Of a DNA stretch of 40,830 nt, positions 7,367 through 15,374 are shown one piece after another. The stretch comes from Streptomyces sp. MUM 203J. GTDB lineage: Bacteria > Actinomycetota > Actinomycetes > Streptomycetales > Streptomycetaceae. The DNA is taken from NCBI RefSeq assembly GCF_022414595.1, contig NZ_JADWYO010000056.1, positions 1 to 40,830 on the forward strand, in the 5' to 3' direction. The translations under genes were made by a program, and so were the position numbers. Numbering within the stretch: the stretch's first letter is position 1; every line of letters begins with the position of its first letter. The notes below the pieces were generated by a model. That model was not told where the DNA came from. It worked only from the letters and a program-made list of their open reading frames with translations, and made no database searches.

Positions 7367-7810
7367 GTGCGTACGTACAGCCCCAAGCCCGGCGATGTCA
7401 CCCGCCAGTGGCACGTCATTGACGCCCAGGACGTCGTCCTGGGCCGTCTGGCCTCCACTGCCGCGACCCTCCTGCGGGGCAAGCACAAGCCGATCTACGC
7501 GCCGCACGTTGACGCTGGTGACTTCGTCATCATCATCAACGCCGACAAGGTGCACCTGTCCGGCAACAAGCGGACCCAGAAGATGGCGTACCGCCACTCC
7601 GGCTACCCGGGTGGTCTGCGCTCCGTCCGCTACGACGAGCTCCTCGAGAAGAACCCCGAGAAGGCCATCGAGAAGGCCGTCAAGGGCATGCTCCCGAAGA
7701 ACTCCCTGGGCCGCCAGATGCTCTCGAAGCTGAAGGTCTACGCGGGCGAGAACCACCCGCACGGCGCCCAGCAGCCGGTCCCGTTCGAGATCACCCAGGT
7801 CGCGCAGTAA
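7367..7810 (+). CDS. rplM: Ribosomal protein uL13
   Basis: L13 is an early-assembling large-subunit protein. The 147-residue product begins MRTYSPKPGDVTRQWHVID. It contains LGRLASTAATLLRGKHK, the VHLSGNK segment and the conserved GMLPKNSLGRQMLSKLKVYAG near the end. The start is GTG. It is co-transcribed with rpsI 41 nt downstream, the usual pairing. Length is close to E. coli L13 (142 residues). Confidence 0.98.
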   Translation: MRTYSPKPGDVTRQWHVIDAQDVVLGRLASTAATLLRGKHKPIYAPHVDAGDFVIIINADKVHLSGNKRTQKMAYRHSGYPGGLRSVRYDELLEKNPEKAIEKAVKGMLPKNSLGRQMLSKLKVYAGENHPHGAQQPVPFEITQVAQ

Positions 7811-7851
7811 GTCCGGCCACCCCCTAAGACGAAAAGAATCTGAGGAGCATC

Positions 7852-8367
7852 GTGGCCGAGACCACCCCTGAGACCCCCGTCGACGAGTTCGAGGGCGTCG
7901 AGGAGTACACCACCGAGACCGAGGCCGTCGTGGAGGGTGAGTACACCTCCGAGTCGCTCGCCTCCCGCTTCGGCGAGCCGCAGCCGGCCGCCGGCCTGGG
8001 CCGTCGCAAGAACGCGATCGCCCGTGTCCGGATCATCCCCGGCTCCGGCAAGTGGAAGATCAACGGTCGCACCCTTGAGGACTACTTCCCCAACAAGGTG
8101 CACCAGCAGGAAGTCAACGAGCCGTTCAAGGTCCTGGAGCTTGAGGGCCGCTACGACGTCGTCGCCCGCATCGCGGGTGGCGGTGTCTCCGGTCAGGCCG
8201 GTGCGCTCCGCCTCGGTGTCGCCCGTGCGCTGAACGAGGCGGACGTCGACAACAACCGCGGCGCCCTGAAGAAGGCCGGCTTCCTCCGCCGCGACGACCG
8301 CGCGGTCGAGCGCAAGAAGGCCGGTCTCAAGAAGGCCCGCAAGGCCCCGCAGTACAGCAAGCGCTAA
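7852..8367 (+). CDS. rpsI: Ribosomal protein uS9 with long acidic N-terminal extension
   Basis: S9 contacts the P-site tRNA through its basic C-terminal tail, seen here as KKARKAPQYSKR. The conserved core starts near LGRRKNAIARVRI and includes the family glycine motif GGGVSGQAGALRLG. The protein is 171 residues because about 48 residues precede the core; they are rich in Glu, Thr and Val and strongly acidic. E. coli S9 is 130 residues. Actinobacterial S9 proteins often carry an extension, but this one is long. The GTG start follows TGAGGAG. A strong terminator is downstream. Confidence 0.97.
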   Translation: MAETTPETPVDEFEGVEEYTTETEAVVEGEYTSESLASRFGEPQPAAGLGRRKNAIARVRIIPGSGKWKINGRTLEDYFPNKVHQQEVNEPFKVLELEGRYDVVARIAGGGVSGQAGALRLGVARALNEADVDNNRGALKKAGFLRRDDRAVERKKAGLKKARKAPQYSKR

Positions 8368-8416
8368 TCCCGCGCCTGCTCGGTCTGCGAGACCTGCGCG
8401 ACAGGCTCGTAAGGTA

Positions 8417-8453
8417 CGCCCCGGCGGCACATGCAGAATGTGCCGCCGGGGCG
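8417..8453 (+). terminator. Terminator after rpsI
   Basis: A perfect 15-bp stem runs from CGCCCCGGCGGCACA (8417-8431) to its complement at 8439-8453, with a 7-nt TGCAGAA loop. A second short GCCCC/GGGGC hairpin with a TTTT loop follows. It separates rplM-rpsI from glmM. Confidence 0.75.
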
Positions 8454-8536
8454 CGCCCCTTTTGGGGCCGGTGTTCCGGTCCGGCCCCGTGGCGGGTGTC
8501 GATGGGGACGCCCGTGGAAAGCAATGGAGGACAGCT

Positions 8537-9895
8537 GTGGGACGACTCTTCGGCACGGACGGCGTGCGCGGTGTCGCCAACGCGGATCTGACGGCGGAGC
8601 TGGCGCTCGGCCTGTCGGTGGCGGCGGCGCATGTGCTCGCCGAGGCGGGAACCTTCGAAGGCCATCGGCCGACCGCCGTGGTCGGCAGGGACCCGCGCGC
8701 GTCGGGAGAGTTCCTGGAGGCCGCGGTCGTCGCGGGCCTCGCCAGCGCCGGGGTCGACGTGCTGCGGGTCGGCGTGCTGCCGACGCCCGCGGTCGCCTAT
8801 CTGACCGGGTCGCTCGGCGCCGACCTGGGCGTCATGCTGTCCGCCTCGCACAACGCCATGCCCGACAACGGCATCAAGTTCTTCGCGCGCGGCGGCCACA
8901 AACTCCCCGACGACCTCGAGAACCGCATCGAGGCCGTGTACGAGGAGCACCGGCGGGGAGAGCCCTGGGACCGGCCCACCGGCGCCGGTGTCGGACGGGT
9001 CAAGGACTACGCGGAGGGGGCCGAGGCGTACATCGGTCATCTGCTGTCCGTGCTGCCGAACCGGCTCGACGGGCTGAAGGTCGTCCTGGACGAGGCGCAC
9101 GGCGCCGCCTCGCACGTGTCGCCCGCCGCCTTCGAACGGGCCGGGGCCGAGGTCGTCACCATCGGTGCCGCCCCCGACGGGCTCAACATCAACGACGGGT
9201 GCGGCTCCACGCACCTCGGCATGCTGCGCGCCGCCGTCGTCGAGCACGGCGCCCACCTGGGCATCGCCCACGACGGGGACGCCGACCGGTGCCTGGCCGT
9301 GGACCACACGGGTACGGAGGTCGACGGCGACCAGATCCTCGCCGTGCTGGCCCTCGCGATGCGCGAGGCGGGCACGCTGCGCGGTGACACCGTTGTCGCC
9401 ACCGTCATGTCCAACCTGGGCTTCAAGCTGGCCATGGAGCGCGAGGGACTGAAGCTCGTCCAGACCGCGGTCGGTGACCGGTACGTGCTGGAGGAGATGA
9501 AGGACAAGGGGTACGCGCTGGGCGGTGAGCAGTCCGGGCACGTGATCGTCCTGGACCACGCCACCACCGGGGACGGCACCCTCACCGGTCTGCTGCTCGC
9601 CGCGCGTGTCGCGGCCACCGGGCGGACGCTGGCCGAGCTGGCCGGGGTCATGGAGCGGCTGCCGCAGGTGCTGATCAACGTCAAGAACGTCGACAAGTCG
9701 CGCGTGCGGACCTCCGCCGAACTGGGCCACGCCGTCGCGGAGGCCGAGCGGGCGCTGGGGACAACCGGCCGCGTGCTGCTCCGGCCGTCCGGCACGGAGC
9801 CGCTCGTGCGCGTGATGGTGGAGGCCGCCGACATCGAGCAGGCCCGCGCGGTGGCCAGCCGGCTCGCGGACGCGGTGAAGGCGACGCTGGGCTGA
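8537..9895 (+). CDS. glmM: Phosphoglucosamine mutase
   Basis: GlmM converts glucosamine-6-phosphate to glucosamine-1-phosphate on the way to UDP-GlcNAc for peptidoglycan. The 452-residue protein begins VGRLFGTDGVRGVAN. The phosphorylated active serine is Ser104 in the motif LSASHNAMPDNG. The metal loop DGDADR has Asp246, Asp248 and Asp250, and the sugar-phosphate site is near RPSGTEPLVRVM. The GTG start at 8537 has GGAGG 6-10 nt upstream. An open frame extends 33 codons further back without a plausible site. GlmS, the enzyme that makes its substrate, is encoded about 3 kb downstream. Confidence 0.97.
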   Translation: MGRLFGTDGVRGVANADLTAELALGLSVAAAHVLAEAGTFEGHRPTAVVGRDPRASGEFLEAAVVAGLASAGVDVLRVGVLPTPAVAYLTGSLGADLGVMLSASHNAMPDNGIKFFARGGHKLPDDLENRIEAVYEEHRRGEPWDRPTGAGVGRVKDYAEGAEAYIGHLLSVLPNRLDGLKVVLDEAHGAASHVSPAAFERAGAEVVTIGAAPDGLNINDGCGSTHLGMLRAAVVEHGAHLGIAHDGDADRCLAVDHTGTEVDGDQILAVLALAMREAGTLRGDTVVATVMSNLGFKLAMEREGLKLVQTAVGDRYVLEEMKDKGYALGGEQSGHVIVLDHATTGDGTLTGLLLAARVAATGRTLAELAGVMERLPQVLINVKNVDKSRVRTSAELGHAVAEAERALGTTGRVLLRPSGTEPLVRVMVEAADIEQARAVASRLADAVKATLG

Positions 9896-9920
9896 CGCCG
9901 GATCAGATGCTCTGGTGGGG

Positions 9921-9953
9921 CGCCCCGCTGGTCCGTGACGGGCTCGCGGGGCG
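9921..9953. terminator. Bidirectional terminator between glmM and coaA
   Basis: CGCCCCGC (9921-9928) pairs with GCGGGGCG (9946-9953), and the loop can extend the stem with an inner CCG/CGG pairing. It is followed by a pyrimidine-rich TCTCCTTCTTC on the plus strand. It sits between the two converging 3' ends. Confidence 0.6.
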
Positions 9954-9982
9954 TCTCCTTCTTCGTACGGGGGCGGGTTCTG

Positions 9983-10993
9983 TCACAGCTTGCGGAGTGA
10001 CAGGCGCTGGACCTTGTGGTCCGGTCCCTTCCTGACGACCAGGGTGGCGCGGCTGCGGGTCGGGGCGATGTTCTCCAGCAGGTTCGGCTTGTTGATGGTC
10101 CGCCACATCGTGCGGGCGTAGTCGAGCGCCTCGTCCTCACCGACCTGCGTGTACTTGCGGAAGTACGAGGAAGGGTCCTGGAACGCGGTCTGCCGCAGCT
10201 TGCGGAAGCGGTTCAGGTACCAGCTCTCGACGTCCTCGGTGCGGGCGTCCACGTACACGGAGAAGTCGAAGTAGTCGGCCAGCCCGACGCGGGTGCGGCC
10301 GTCCTTGCCGGGCAGGGCGGGCTGAAGGACGTTCAGGCCCTCGACGATCAGGATGTCGGGGCGGCGGACGGTGAGCTGCCGGCCGGGCGCGATGTCGTAG
10401 ATGAGGTGCGAGTAGACCGGCGCGGTCACCTCGTCCTTGCCCGCCTTGATGTCCGCGACGAACCGGGTGAGGGCCCTGCGGTCGTACGACTCGGGGAAGC
10501 CCTTCCGGGACATCAGCCCCCGTGCCTGCAGCTCCTTCATCGGCAGCAGGAACCCGTCGGTCGTGACCCGCTCCACGCGCGGGTGCTCCGGCCAGCGCGC
10601 CAGCAGTGCCTGGAGGAGCCGGGCGACGGTCGACTTCCCGACCGCGACGGATCCGGCGACGCCTATCACGAACGGCGTGCCGCGCTGGGCGCCGGTCTCG
10701 CCCAGGAACGTGTTGAGCGCCCCGCGGAGGTTCGCGGTGGCGCCGACGTAGAGGTTGAGGAGCCGGGACAGCGGCAGGTAGATGTCCCGCACCTCGTCCA
10801 GGTCGATGACGTCCCCGAGACCGCGGAGCCGCTCCACCTCGTCGGCGGTGAGCGGCAGCGGCGTCTTGTCGCGCAACGCGCTCCACTGGTCGCGGGTGAG
10901 GTCGACGTAGGGGGTCGACTCGGCCCGCGCCCGTCCGGCGCCGTTGCCGTTGGGCGGCTGGGGTGTGCTGCTCCGTGGCGGCGAAGTGATCAC
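9983..10993 (-). CDS. coaA: Pantothenate kinase, type I
   Basis: CoaA phosphorylates pantothenate, the first step of coenzyme A synthesis. The 336-residue protein has the P-loop GVAGSVAVGKSTVARLL near residue 115. It also has VTTDGFLLP, the RKGFPESYD segment and DILIVEGLNVLQ, which are type I hallmarks. E. coli CoaA has 316 residues; the extra length is at the Pro-rich N-terminus. The start is GTG. A GACAAT hexamer ends 6 nt before it, which suggests a leaderless transcript. It lies downstream of the epimerase gene on the same strand with an 81-nt gap. Confidence 0.95.
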   Translation of the reverse strand: MITSPPRSSTPQPPNGNGAGRARAESTPYVDLTRDQWSALRDKTPLPLTADEVERLRGLGDVIDLDEVRDIYLPLSRLLNLYVGATANLRGALNTFLGETGAQRGTPFVIGVAGSVAVGKSTVARLLQALLARWPEHPRVERVTTDGFLLPMKELQARGLMSRKGFPESYDRRALTRFVADIKAGKDEVTAPVYSHLIYDIAPGRQLTVRRPDILIVEGLNVLQPALPGKDGRTRVGLADYFDFSVYVDARTEDVESWYLNRFRKLRQTAFQDPSSYFRKYTQVGEDEALDYARTMWRTINKPNLLENIAPTRSRATLVVRKGPDHKVQRLSLRKL

Positions 10994-10999
10994 ACTGCC

Positions 11000-11005
11000 A
11001 TTGTC
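11000..11005 (-). promoter_or_regulatory. -10 element of a leaderless promoter (coaA)
   Basis: Minus-strand GACAAT ends 6 nt before the coaA GTG. No clear -35 is present. Confidence 0.4.
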
Positions 11006-11074
11006 GTGCGTACGGGGGCGGCGTGGAGGGTGGGGTCGGTCACGTGGCCCCGCCGTACGGGGTCGGGGGACCGG

Positions 11075-12064
11075 CTACGGGGTCAGCAGCTTGTCGCGGA
11101 GCGCCGCCCACTCCAGCGAGTGCCGGATGCCCTCCGCGACGGAGTGGCGGGGCTCCCAGTCCAGCAGCTTTCGCGCGCGGTCGCTGCGGGTGTAGGCGCC
11201 GACGACGTCGCCGGGGCGGCGGGGGACCTCGACGCCCTCGACCGGCTCGGCCACCACGCTGTTGAACGCGTCCAGCAGCTCCCGCACGGTCGTGCCGGTG
11301 CCCGTGCCCAGGTTGATGGAGGTGCTGCCCCGTTCCAGCAGCGTGTCGAACCGCCGGAGCGCGGCCACATGGGCGGTGGCCAGGTCCCAGACGTGGACGT
11401 AGTCGCGGATGCCGGAGCCGTCGCGGGTGGCGTAGTCGGTGCCGGTGATCCGGAACGGGGCCTTCTCCTCGTACGCCTCGATCATCTTGCCCAGCGCGTG
11501 GCTCGGGCGGCGGAGCTGGAGACCGGTGCGCATCCGGGGATCGGCGCCGATGGGGTTGAAGTAGCGCAGGGAGAGGATCCGGATCGGCCGGGTGGCGGCG
11601 ATGTCGCTGAACATGCCCTCGCACACCGCCTTCGTCCGGGCGTACGGGCTCTGTGGGTCCAGGCCCGAGTCCTCGGTGACGGTGAGGTCGGGCTCGGCCC
11701 GGTAGATGGAGGCGGAGGAGCTGAAGAGCATGCGGCCGCAGCCGTTGCGGAGGAGGTGCTCGGTGAAGTCCAGGCTCTTCGTCACGTTCGCCCGGTAGTA
11801 GCCCACCGGGTCGGCCACCGAGTCCGGTACGACGATCAGCGCGGCGCAGTGGACGACGGCGTCGATGTCGGGGTGTTCGTGGAACACCCGGTCGACGAGC
11901 GCGCCGTCCGCGATGTCGCCCTCGTAGAAGGGGCGGTCGGCCACGAACTCACGGCGGCCGGTCACCAGGCTGTCCAGGACCACGACGTCGATGCCCGCGT
12001 CGGAGCACGCCGAGGCGACGGTGCTGCCGATGTATCCGGCTCCTCCGGCGATCAGGACCTTCAT
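11075..12064 (-). CDS. galE: UDP-glucose 4-epimerase family protein
   Basis: This is an NAD-dependent extended short-chain dehydrogenase of 329 residues. The Rossmann glycine motif GGAGYIG occupies residues 7-13. The catalytic pair is Tyr141 and Lys145 (SPYARTK), with serines at 115-119. The substrate part includes RYFNPIGADP and the RDYVHVWDLA segment typical of GalE. The likely reaction is UDP-glucose/UDP-galactose interconversion, but related UDP-sugars cannot be excluded. ATG follows GGAGGGAAACAGGG. It lies upstream of coaA on the same strand. No other galactose genes are nearby, so a cell-wall or polysaccharide role is as likely as galactose catabolism. Confidence 0.88.
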   Translation of the reverse strand: MKVLIAGGAGYIGSTVASACSDAGIDVVVLDSLVTGRREFVADRPFYEGDIADGALVDRVFHEHPDIDAVVHCAALIVVPDSVADPVGYYRANVTKSLDFTEHLLRNGCGRMLFSSSASIYRAEPDLTVTEDSGLDPQSPYARTKAVCEGMFSDIAATRPIRILSLRYFNPIGADPRMRTGLQLRRPSHALGKMIEAYEEKAPFRITGTDYATRDGSGIRDYVHVWDLATAHVAALRRFDTLLERGSTSINLGTGTGTTVRELLDAFNSVVAEPVEGVEVPRRPGDVVGAYTRSDRARKLLDWEPRHSVAEGIRHSLEWAALRDKLLTP

Positions 12065-12282
12065 CCCTGTTTCCCTCCGTCTGTCCGTGCGCGCGCCGCC
12101 GTTCCGTGCCGCGTGCGGCGCTGAGGGCCGAGCCTACCGGCGGCGGGACACCGCGTGGGCGGGCGTTTGGCGATCACGGTGTCGTCACGGTCTGATCGCG
12201 TCATGGACCTGACCAGAAGGGGTGTCGGTGGCGGCGTTTAGTGTTCTTTACAACTACACACAGAAGGATCAAAGAAAAGCCG

Positions 12283-13056
12283 ATGCGCCGCTCCAAGTTC
12301 GTCCGCCGTTCCGCCGTCGCCGCCACCGCGGTCTCCCTCGCCCTGCTGGTCACCGCGTGCGGTGGTGAGGCCAAGGACGACGCCGCCCCCGAGGAGACGG
12401 CGAAGGCCGATTCCTCCGCGCCCGCCGCGGACGCGCCCGCCCCCGCGGCCGAGGTCCTGTCCGCCGACGAGCTGGAGAAGGCGCTCGTCGTGCAGGGCGA
12501 CGTCGAGGGCTTCAAGGTCAAGAAGCCGATGGACGCCGCGCTCAAGATGCTGGAGACGGGCAGCGTCACCACCGACAAGGCCGAGTGCGAGCCGCTCGCC
12601 CGCCTCGTCATCTCCTTCAAGCTGGGTGAGCCCGCCGCGACCGCCGCCACTCAGGCGACGGCCGAACTCGACAAGAAGAACCTCTTCGACATGAAGTCGA
12701 CCATGATCGGCCTCTCCTCGTACGAGGGGAAGGGCGCCGAGGAGACCCTGGCGTCCGTCCGCACCGCCGGAGGCGCATGCGCCGACGGCTTCACGTACAC
12801 CGTCGGCGCCGAGACGACCAAGGTCACCAAGGTCGAGGAGCTGAAGGTGTCGGGTGGCGACGAGGCCACCGGCTGGGTCGTGACGACCGAGGTCGACGGC
12901 GAGAAGATGCCGTACCACGCCGGGCTCGTCCGGCAGGGCAGCACGCTCGCCGCGTTCCCCACGCTCAACCTCGGCTCCGCAGTGACCGGCAAGGACAGCG
13001 ACTTCCCGGCCGCCCTCGCCACCGCCCAGGTCGAGAAGCTCGCCAAGCAGGGCTGA
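12283..13056 (+). CDS. Lipoprotein of unknown function
   Basis: The 257-residue product has a signal peptide with positive residues (MRRSKFVRRS), a hydrophobic stretch and the lipobox LVTAC. The mature protein would therefore be lipid-anchored at Cys26 after a short Asp/Glu/Ala/Pro linker. The rest is a soluble domain containing KPMDAALKMLETGSVTTDKAEC and a YHAGLVRQG segment, without motifs I know. Two mature-domain cysteines may form a disulfide. The fold resembles other small secreted actinobacterial proteins, but no function is supported. The leader upstream (12236-12282) is unusually AT-rich. It precedes glmS with a 35-nt gap. Confidence 0.85.
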   Translation: MRRSKFVRRSAVAATAVSLALLVTACGGEAKDDAAPEETAKADSSAPAADAPAPAAEVLSADELEKALVVQGDVEGFKVKKPMDAALKMLETGSVTTDKAECEPLARLVISFKLGEPAATAATQATAELDKKNLFDMKSTMIGLSSYEGKGAEETLASVRTAGGACADGFTYTVGAETTKVTKVEELKVSGGDEATGWVVTTEVDGEKMPYHAGLVRQGSTLAAFPTLNLGSAVTGKDSDFPAALATAQVEKLAKQG

Positions 13057-13079
13057 CACACCGGCGCCCGCCGGAGTCG

Positions 13080-13085
13080 TAGGCT
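13080..13085 (+). promoter_or_regulatory. -10 element of a leaderless promoter (glmS)
   Basis: TAGGCT ends 6 nt before the glmS ATG at 13092. CTGACA at 13053-13058 resembles a -35 but is 21 nt away, too far for a standard promoter. Confidence 0.5.
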
Positions 13086-13091
13086 GCCGCC

Positions 13092-14939
13092 ATGTGCGGA
13101 ATCGTGGGATACGTCGGCGGACAGTCGGCGCTCGATGTGGTGATCGCAGGCCTCAAGAGGCTCGAGTACCGGGGCTACGACTCGGCGGGCGTCGCCGTGC
13201 TCGCGGACGGCGGGCTGGCCACGGCCAAGAAGGCCGGGAAGCTCGTCAACCTGGAGAAGGAGCTGGTCGGCCGCCCGCTGCCCAGCGGGTCCACCGGGAT
13301 CGGACACACCCGGTGGGCCACCCACGGCGGCCCCACCGACGCCAACGCGCACCCGCACATGGACAACGCGGGGCGGGTCGCGGTCGTCCACAACGGCATC
13401 ATCGAGAACTTCGCCGCGCTGCGCGCCGAGCTGGCCGAGCGCGGCCACACCCTGGAGTCGGAGACCGACACCGAGGTCGTCGCCCATCTGCTGGCCGAGA
13501 CCCACTCGTCCACCGGCGACCTGGCCGAGGCCATGCGGCAGGTGTGCCGCAGGCTCGACGGGGCCTTCACCCTCGTCGCCGTCCACGCGGACGAGCCCGA
13601 CGTGGTCGTCGGGGCCCGGCGCAACTCGCCGCTCGTCGTCGGTGTCGGGGAGGGCGAGAGCTTCCTCGCCTCCGACGTCGCCGCGTTCATCGAGCACACC
13701 CGGTCCGCGATCGAACTGGGCCAGGACCAGGTCGTGGAGCTGCGCCGGGAGAACGTCACGGTCACCGACTTCGACGGGGCGCCCGCCGACGTGCGGTCGT
13801 ACCACGTCGACTGGGACGCCTCCGCCGCCGAGAAGGGCGGCTACGACTACTTCATGCTCAAGGAGATCGCGGAGCAGCCGAAGGCGGTGGCCGACACCCT
13901 GCTGGGGAGGATCGACGCGGAGGGGTCGATGACCCTCGACGAGGTGCGGATCCCCGCGACCGTGCTGCGCCAGGCCACCAAGGTCGTCATCGTCGCCTGC
14001 GGCACCGCGTTCCACGCCGGGCTCATCGCCAAGTACGCGATCGAGCACTGGACCCGCATCCCCTGCGAGGTGGAGCTCGCCAGCGAGTTCCGCTACCGGG
14101 ACCCGATCCTCGACCAGCGGACGCTGGTCATCGCGATCTCGCAGTCCGGCGAGACCATGGACACGCTGATGGCGCTGCGGCACGCGCGCGAGCAGGGCGC
14201 CCGGGTGCTGGCGATCTGCAACACGAACGGGTCCACGATCCCGCGGGAGTCGGACGCGGTTCTCTACACGCACGCCGGACCCGAGGTCGCGGTCGCGTCC
14301 ACCAAGGCGTTCCTCACCCAGCTCGTCGCCTGTTACCTGGTGGCGCTGTACCTGGGGCAGGTGCGCGGCACCAAGTGGGGCGACGAGATCCGGGCCGTCA
14401 TCAGGGACCTGGCGCGGATCGCGGAGGACGTCGAGCGGGTGCTCGACACCATGGAGCCGGTACGCGAGCTGGCGCGGTCGCTGGCCGGCAAGGACACCGT
14501 GCTGTTCCTGGGCCGTCATGTCGGCTACCCCGTGGCGCTCGAAGGCGCGCTGAAGCTCAAGGAACTCGCGTACATGCACGCCGAGGGCTTCGCGGCCGGC
14601 GAGCTGAAGCACGGGCCGATCGCCCTGATCGAGGAGGACCTGCCGGTCGTCGTGGTCGTGCCCTCGCCGCGCGGGCGGTCCGTGCTGCACGACAAGATCG
14701 TCTCCAACATCCAGGAGATCCGTGCCCGGGGCGCGCGGACCATCGTCATCGCGGAGGAGGGCGACGAGGCGGTCGTCCCGTACGCCGACCACCTGATCCG
14801 CGTTCCCGCGACTCCGACACTCCTTCAGCCGCTCGTCTCCACCGTGCCGTTGCAGGTCTTCGCCTGCGAGCTGGCCACGGCCCGGGGCAACGAGGTGGAC
14901 CAGCCGCGCAACCTGGCGAAGTCGGTCACCGTCGAATGA
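13092..14939 (+). CDS. glmS: Glutamine-fructose-6-phosphate aminotransferase
   Basis: GlmS makes glucosamine-6-phosphate from fructose-6-phosphate and glutamine, the first step to UDP-GlcNAc. The 615-residue protein begins MCGIVGYVGG; after Met removal the N-terminal Cys is the glutaminase nucleophile. The glutaminase domain (1 to about 230) has RLEYRGYDSAGVA, HTRWATHGGP and HNGIIEN. Two SIS domains follow, with CGTAFHAG, SQSGETMDTL and ASTKAFLTQ, and the tail QPRNLAKSVTVE. The length is normal. Its stop overlaps the acpS start by ATGA, so the two are translationally coupled. The only plausible start has a TAGGCT hexamer 6 nt upstream. Confidence 0.97.
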   Translation: MCGIVGYVGGQSALDVVIAGLKRLEYRGYDSAGVAVLADGGLATAKKAGKLVNLEKELVGRPLPSGSTGIGHTRWATHGGPTDANAHPHMDNAGRVAVVHNGIIENFAALRAELAERGHTLESETDTEVVAHLLAETHSSTGDLAEAMRQVCRRLDGAFTLVAVHADEPDVVVGARRNSPLVVGVGEGESFLASDVAAFIEHTRSAIELGQDQVVELRRENVTVTDFDGAPADVRSYHVDWDASAAEKGGYDYFMLKEIAEQPKAVADTLLGRIDAEGSMTLDEVRIPATVLRQATKVVIVACGTAFHAGLIAKYAIEHWTRIPCEVELASEFRYRDPILDQRTLVIAISQSGETMDTLMALRHAREQGARVLAICNTNGSTIPRESDAVLYTHAGPEVAVASTKAFLTQLVACYLVALYLGQVRGTKWGDEIRAVIRDLARIAEDVERVLDTMEPVRELARSLAGKDTVLFLGRHVGYPVALEGALKLKELAYMHAEGFAAGELKHGPIALIEEDLPVVVVVPSPRGRSVLHDKIVSNIQEIRARGARTIVIAEEGDEAVVPYADHLIRVPATPTLLQPLVSTVPLQVFACELATARGNEVDQPRNLAKSVTVE

Positions 14940-15304
14940 TCATCGGGGTGGGGATCGACGTCGCGGAGATCGACCGGTTCGCGGCGGCGCTGGAGCGCAC
15001 CCCGCATCTGGCCGAACGGCTCTTCGTGGAGCGGGAGCTGCTGCTGCCGAGCGGGGAGCGGCGGGGAGTCGCGTCACTCGCGGCACGGTTCGCCGCGAAG
15101 GAGGCGATCGCGAAGGCGCTGGGCGCGCCGGCCGGGCTGCACTGGACGGACGCGGAGGTGTACGTGGAACCGAGCGGGCAGCCGCGGCTGCGGGTGCGGG
15201 GGACGGTCGCGGAGCGTGCCGCCGAGCTGGGGGTGCGGCACTGGCACGTGTCGCTCAGCCATGACGCGGGAGTGGCGTCGGCGGTGGTGATCGCGGAGGG
15301 GTGA
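14936..15304 (+). CDS. acpS: Holo-[acyl-carrier-protein] synthase
   Basis: AcpS transfers the phosphopantetheine arm of CoA to acyl carrier proteins. The 122-residue protein begins MIIGVGIDVAEIDRF, where the Asp binds magnesium. It has ARFAAKEAIAKALG with the catalytic Glu-Lys region and SLSHDAGVASAVVI near the end. This is the compact trimeric AcpS type, close to the usual 120-126 residues. It overlaps glmS by 4 nt. The same strand continues with the NAD(P)HX repair gene after 70 nt. Confidence 0.95.
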   Translation: MIIGVGIDVAEIDRFAAALERTPHLAERLFVERELLLPSGERRGVASLAARFAAKEAIAKALGAPAGLHWTDAEVYVEPSGQPRLRVRGTVAERAAELGVRHWHVSLSHDAGVASAVVIAEG

Positions 15305-15374
15305 GGCGGGGGCCGAGACCCCGCCCCCGAACGCCTGGCGGGCTGGAACGGCCGCTGACGAGGAGGATGAGCTG

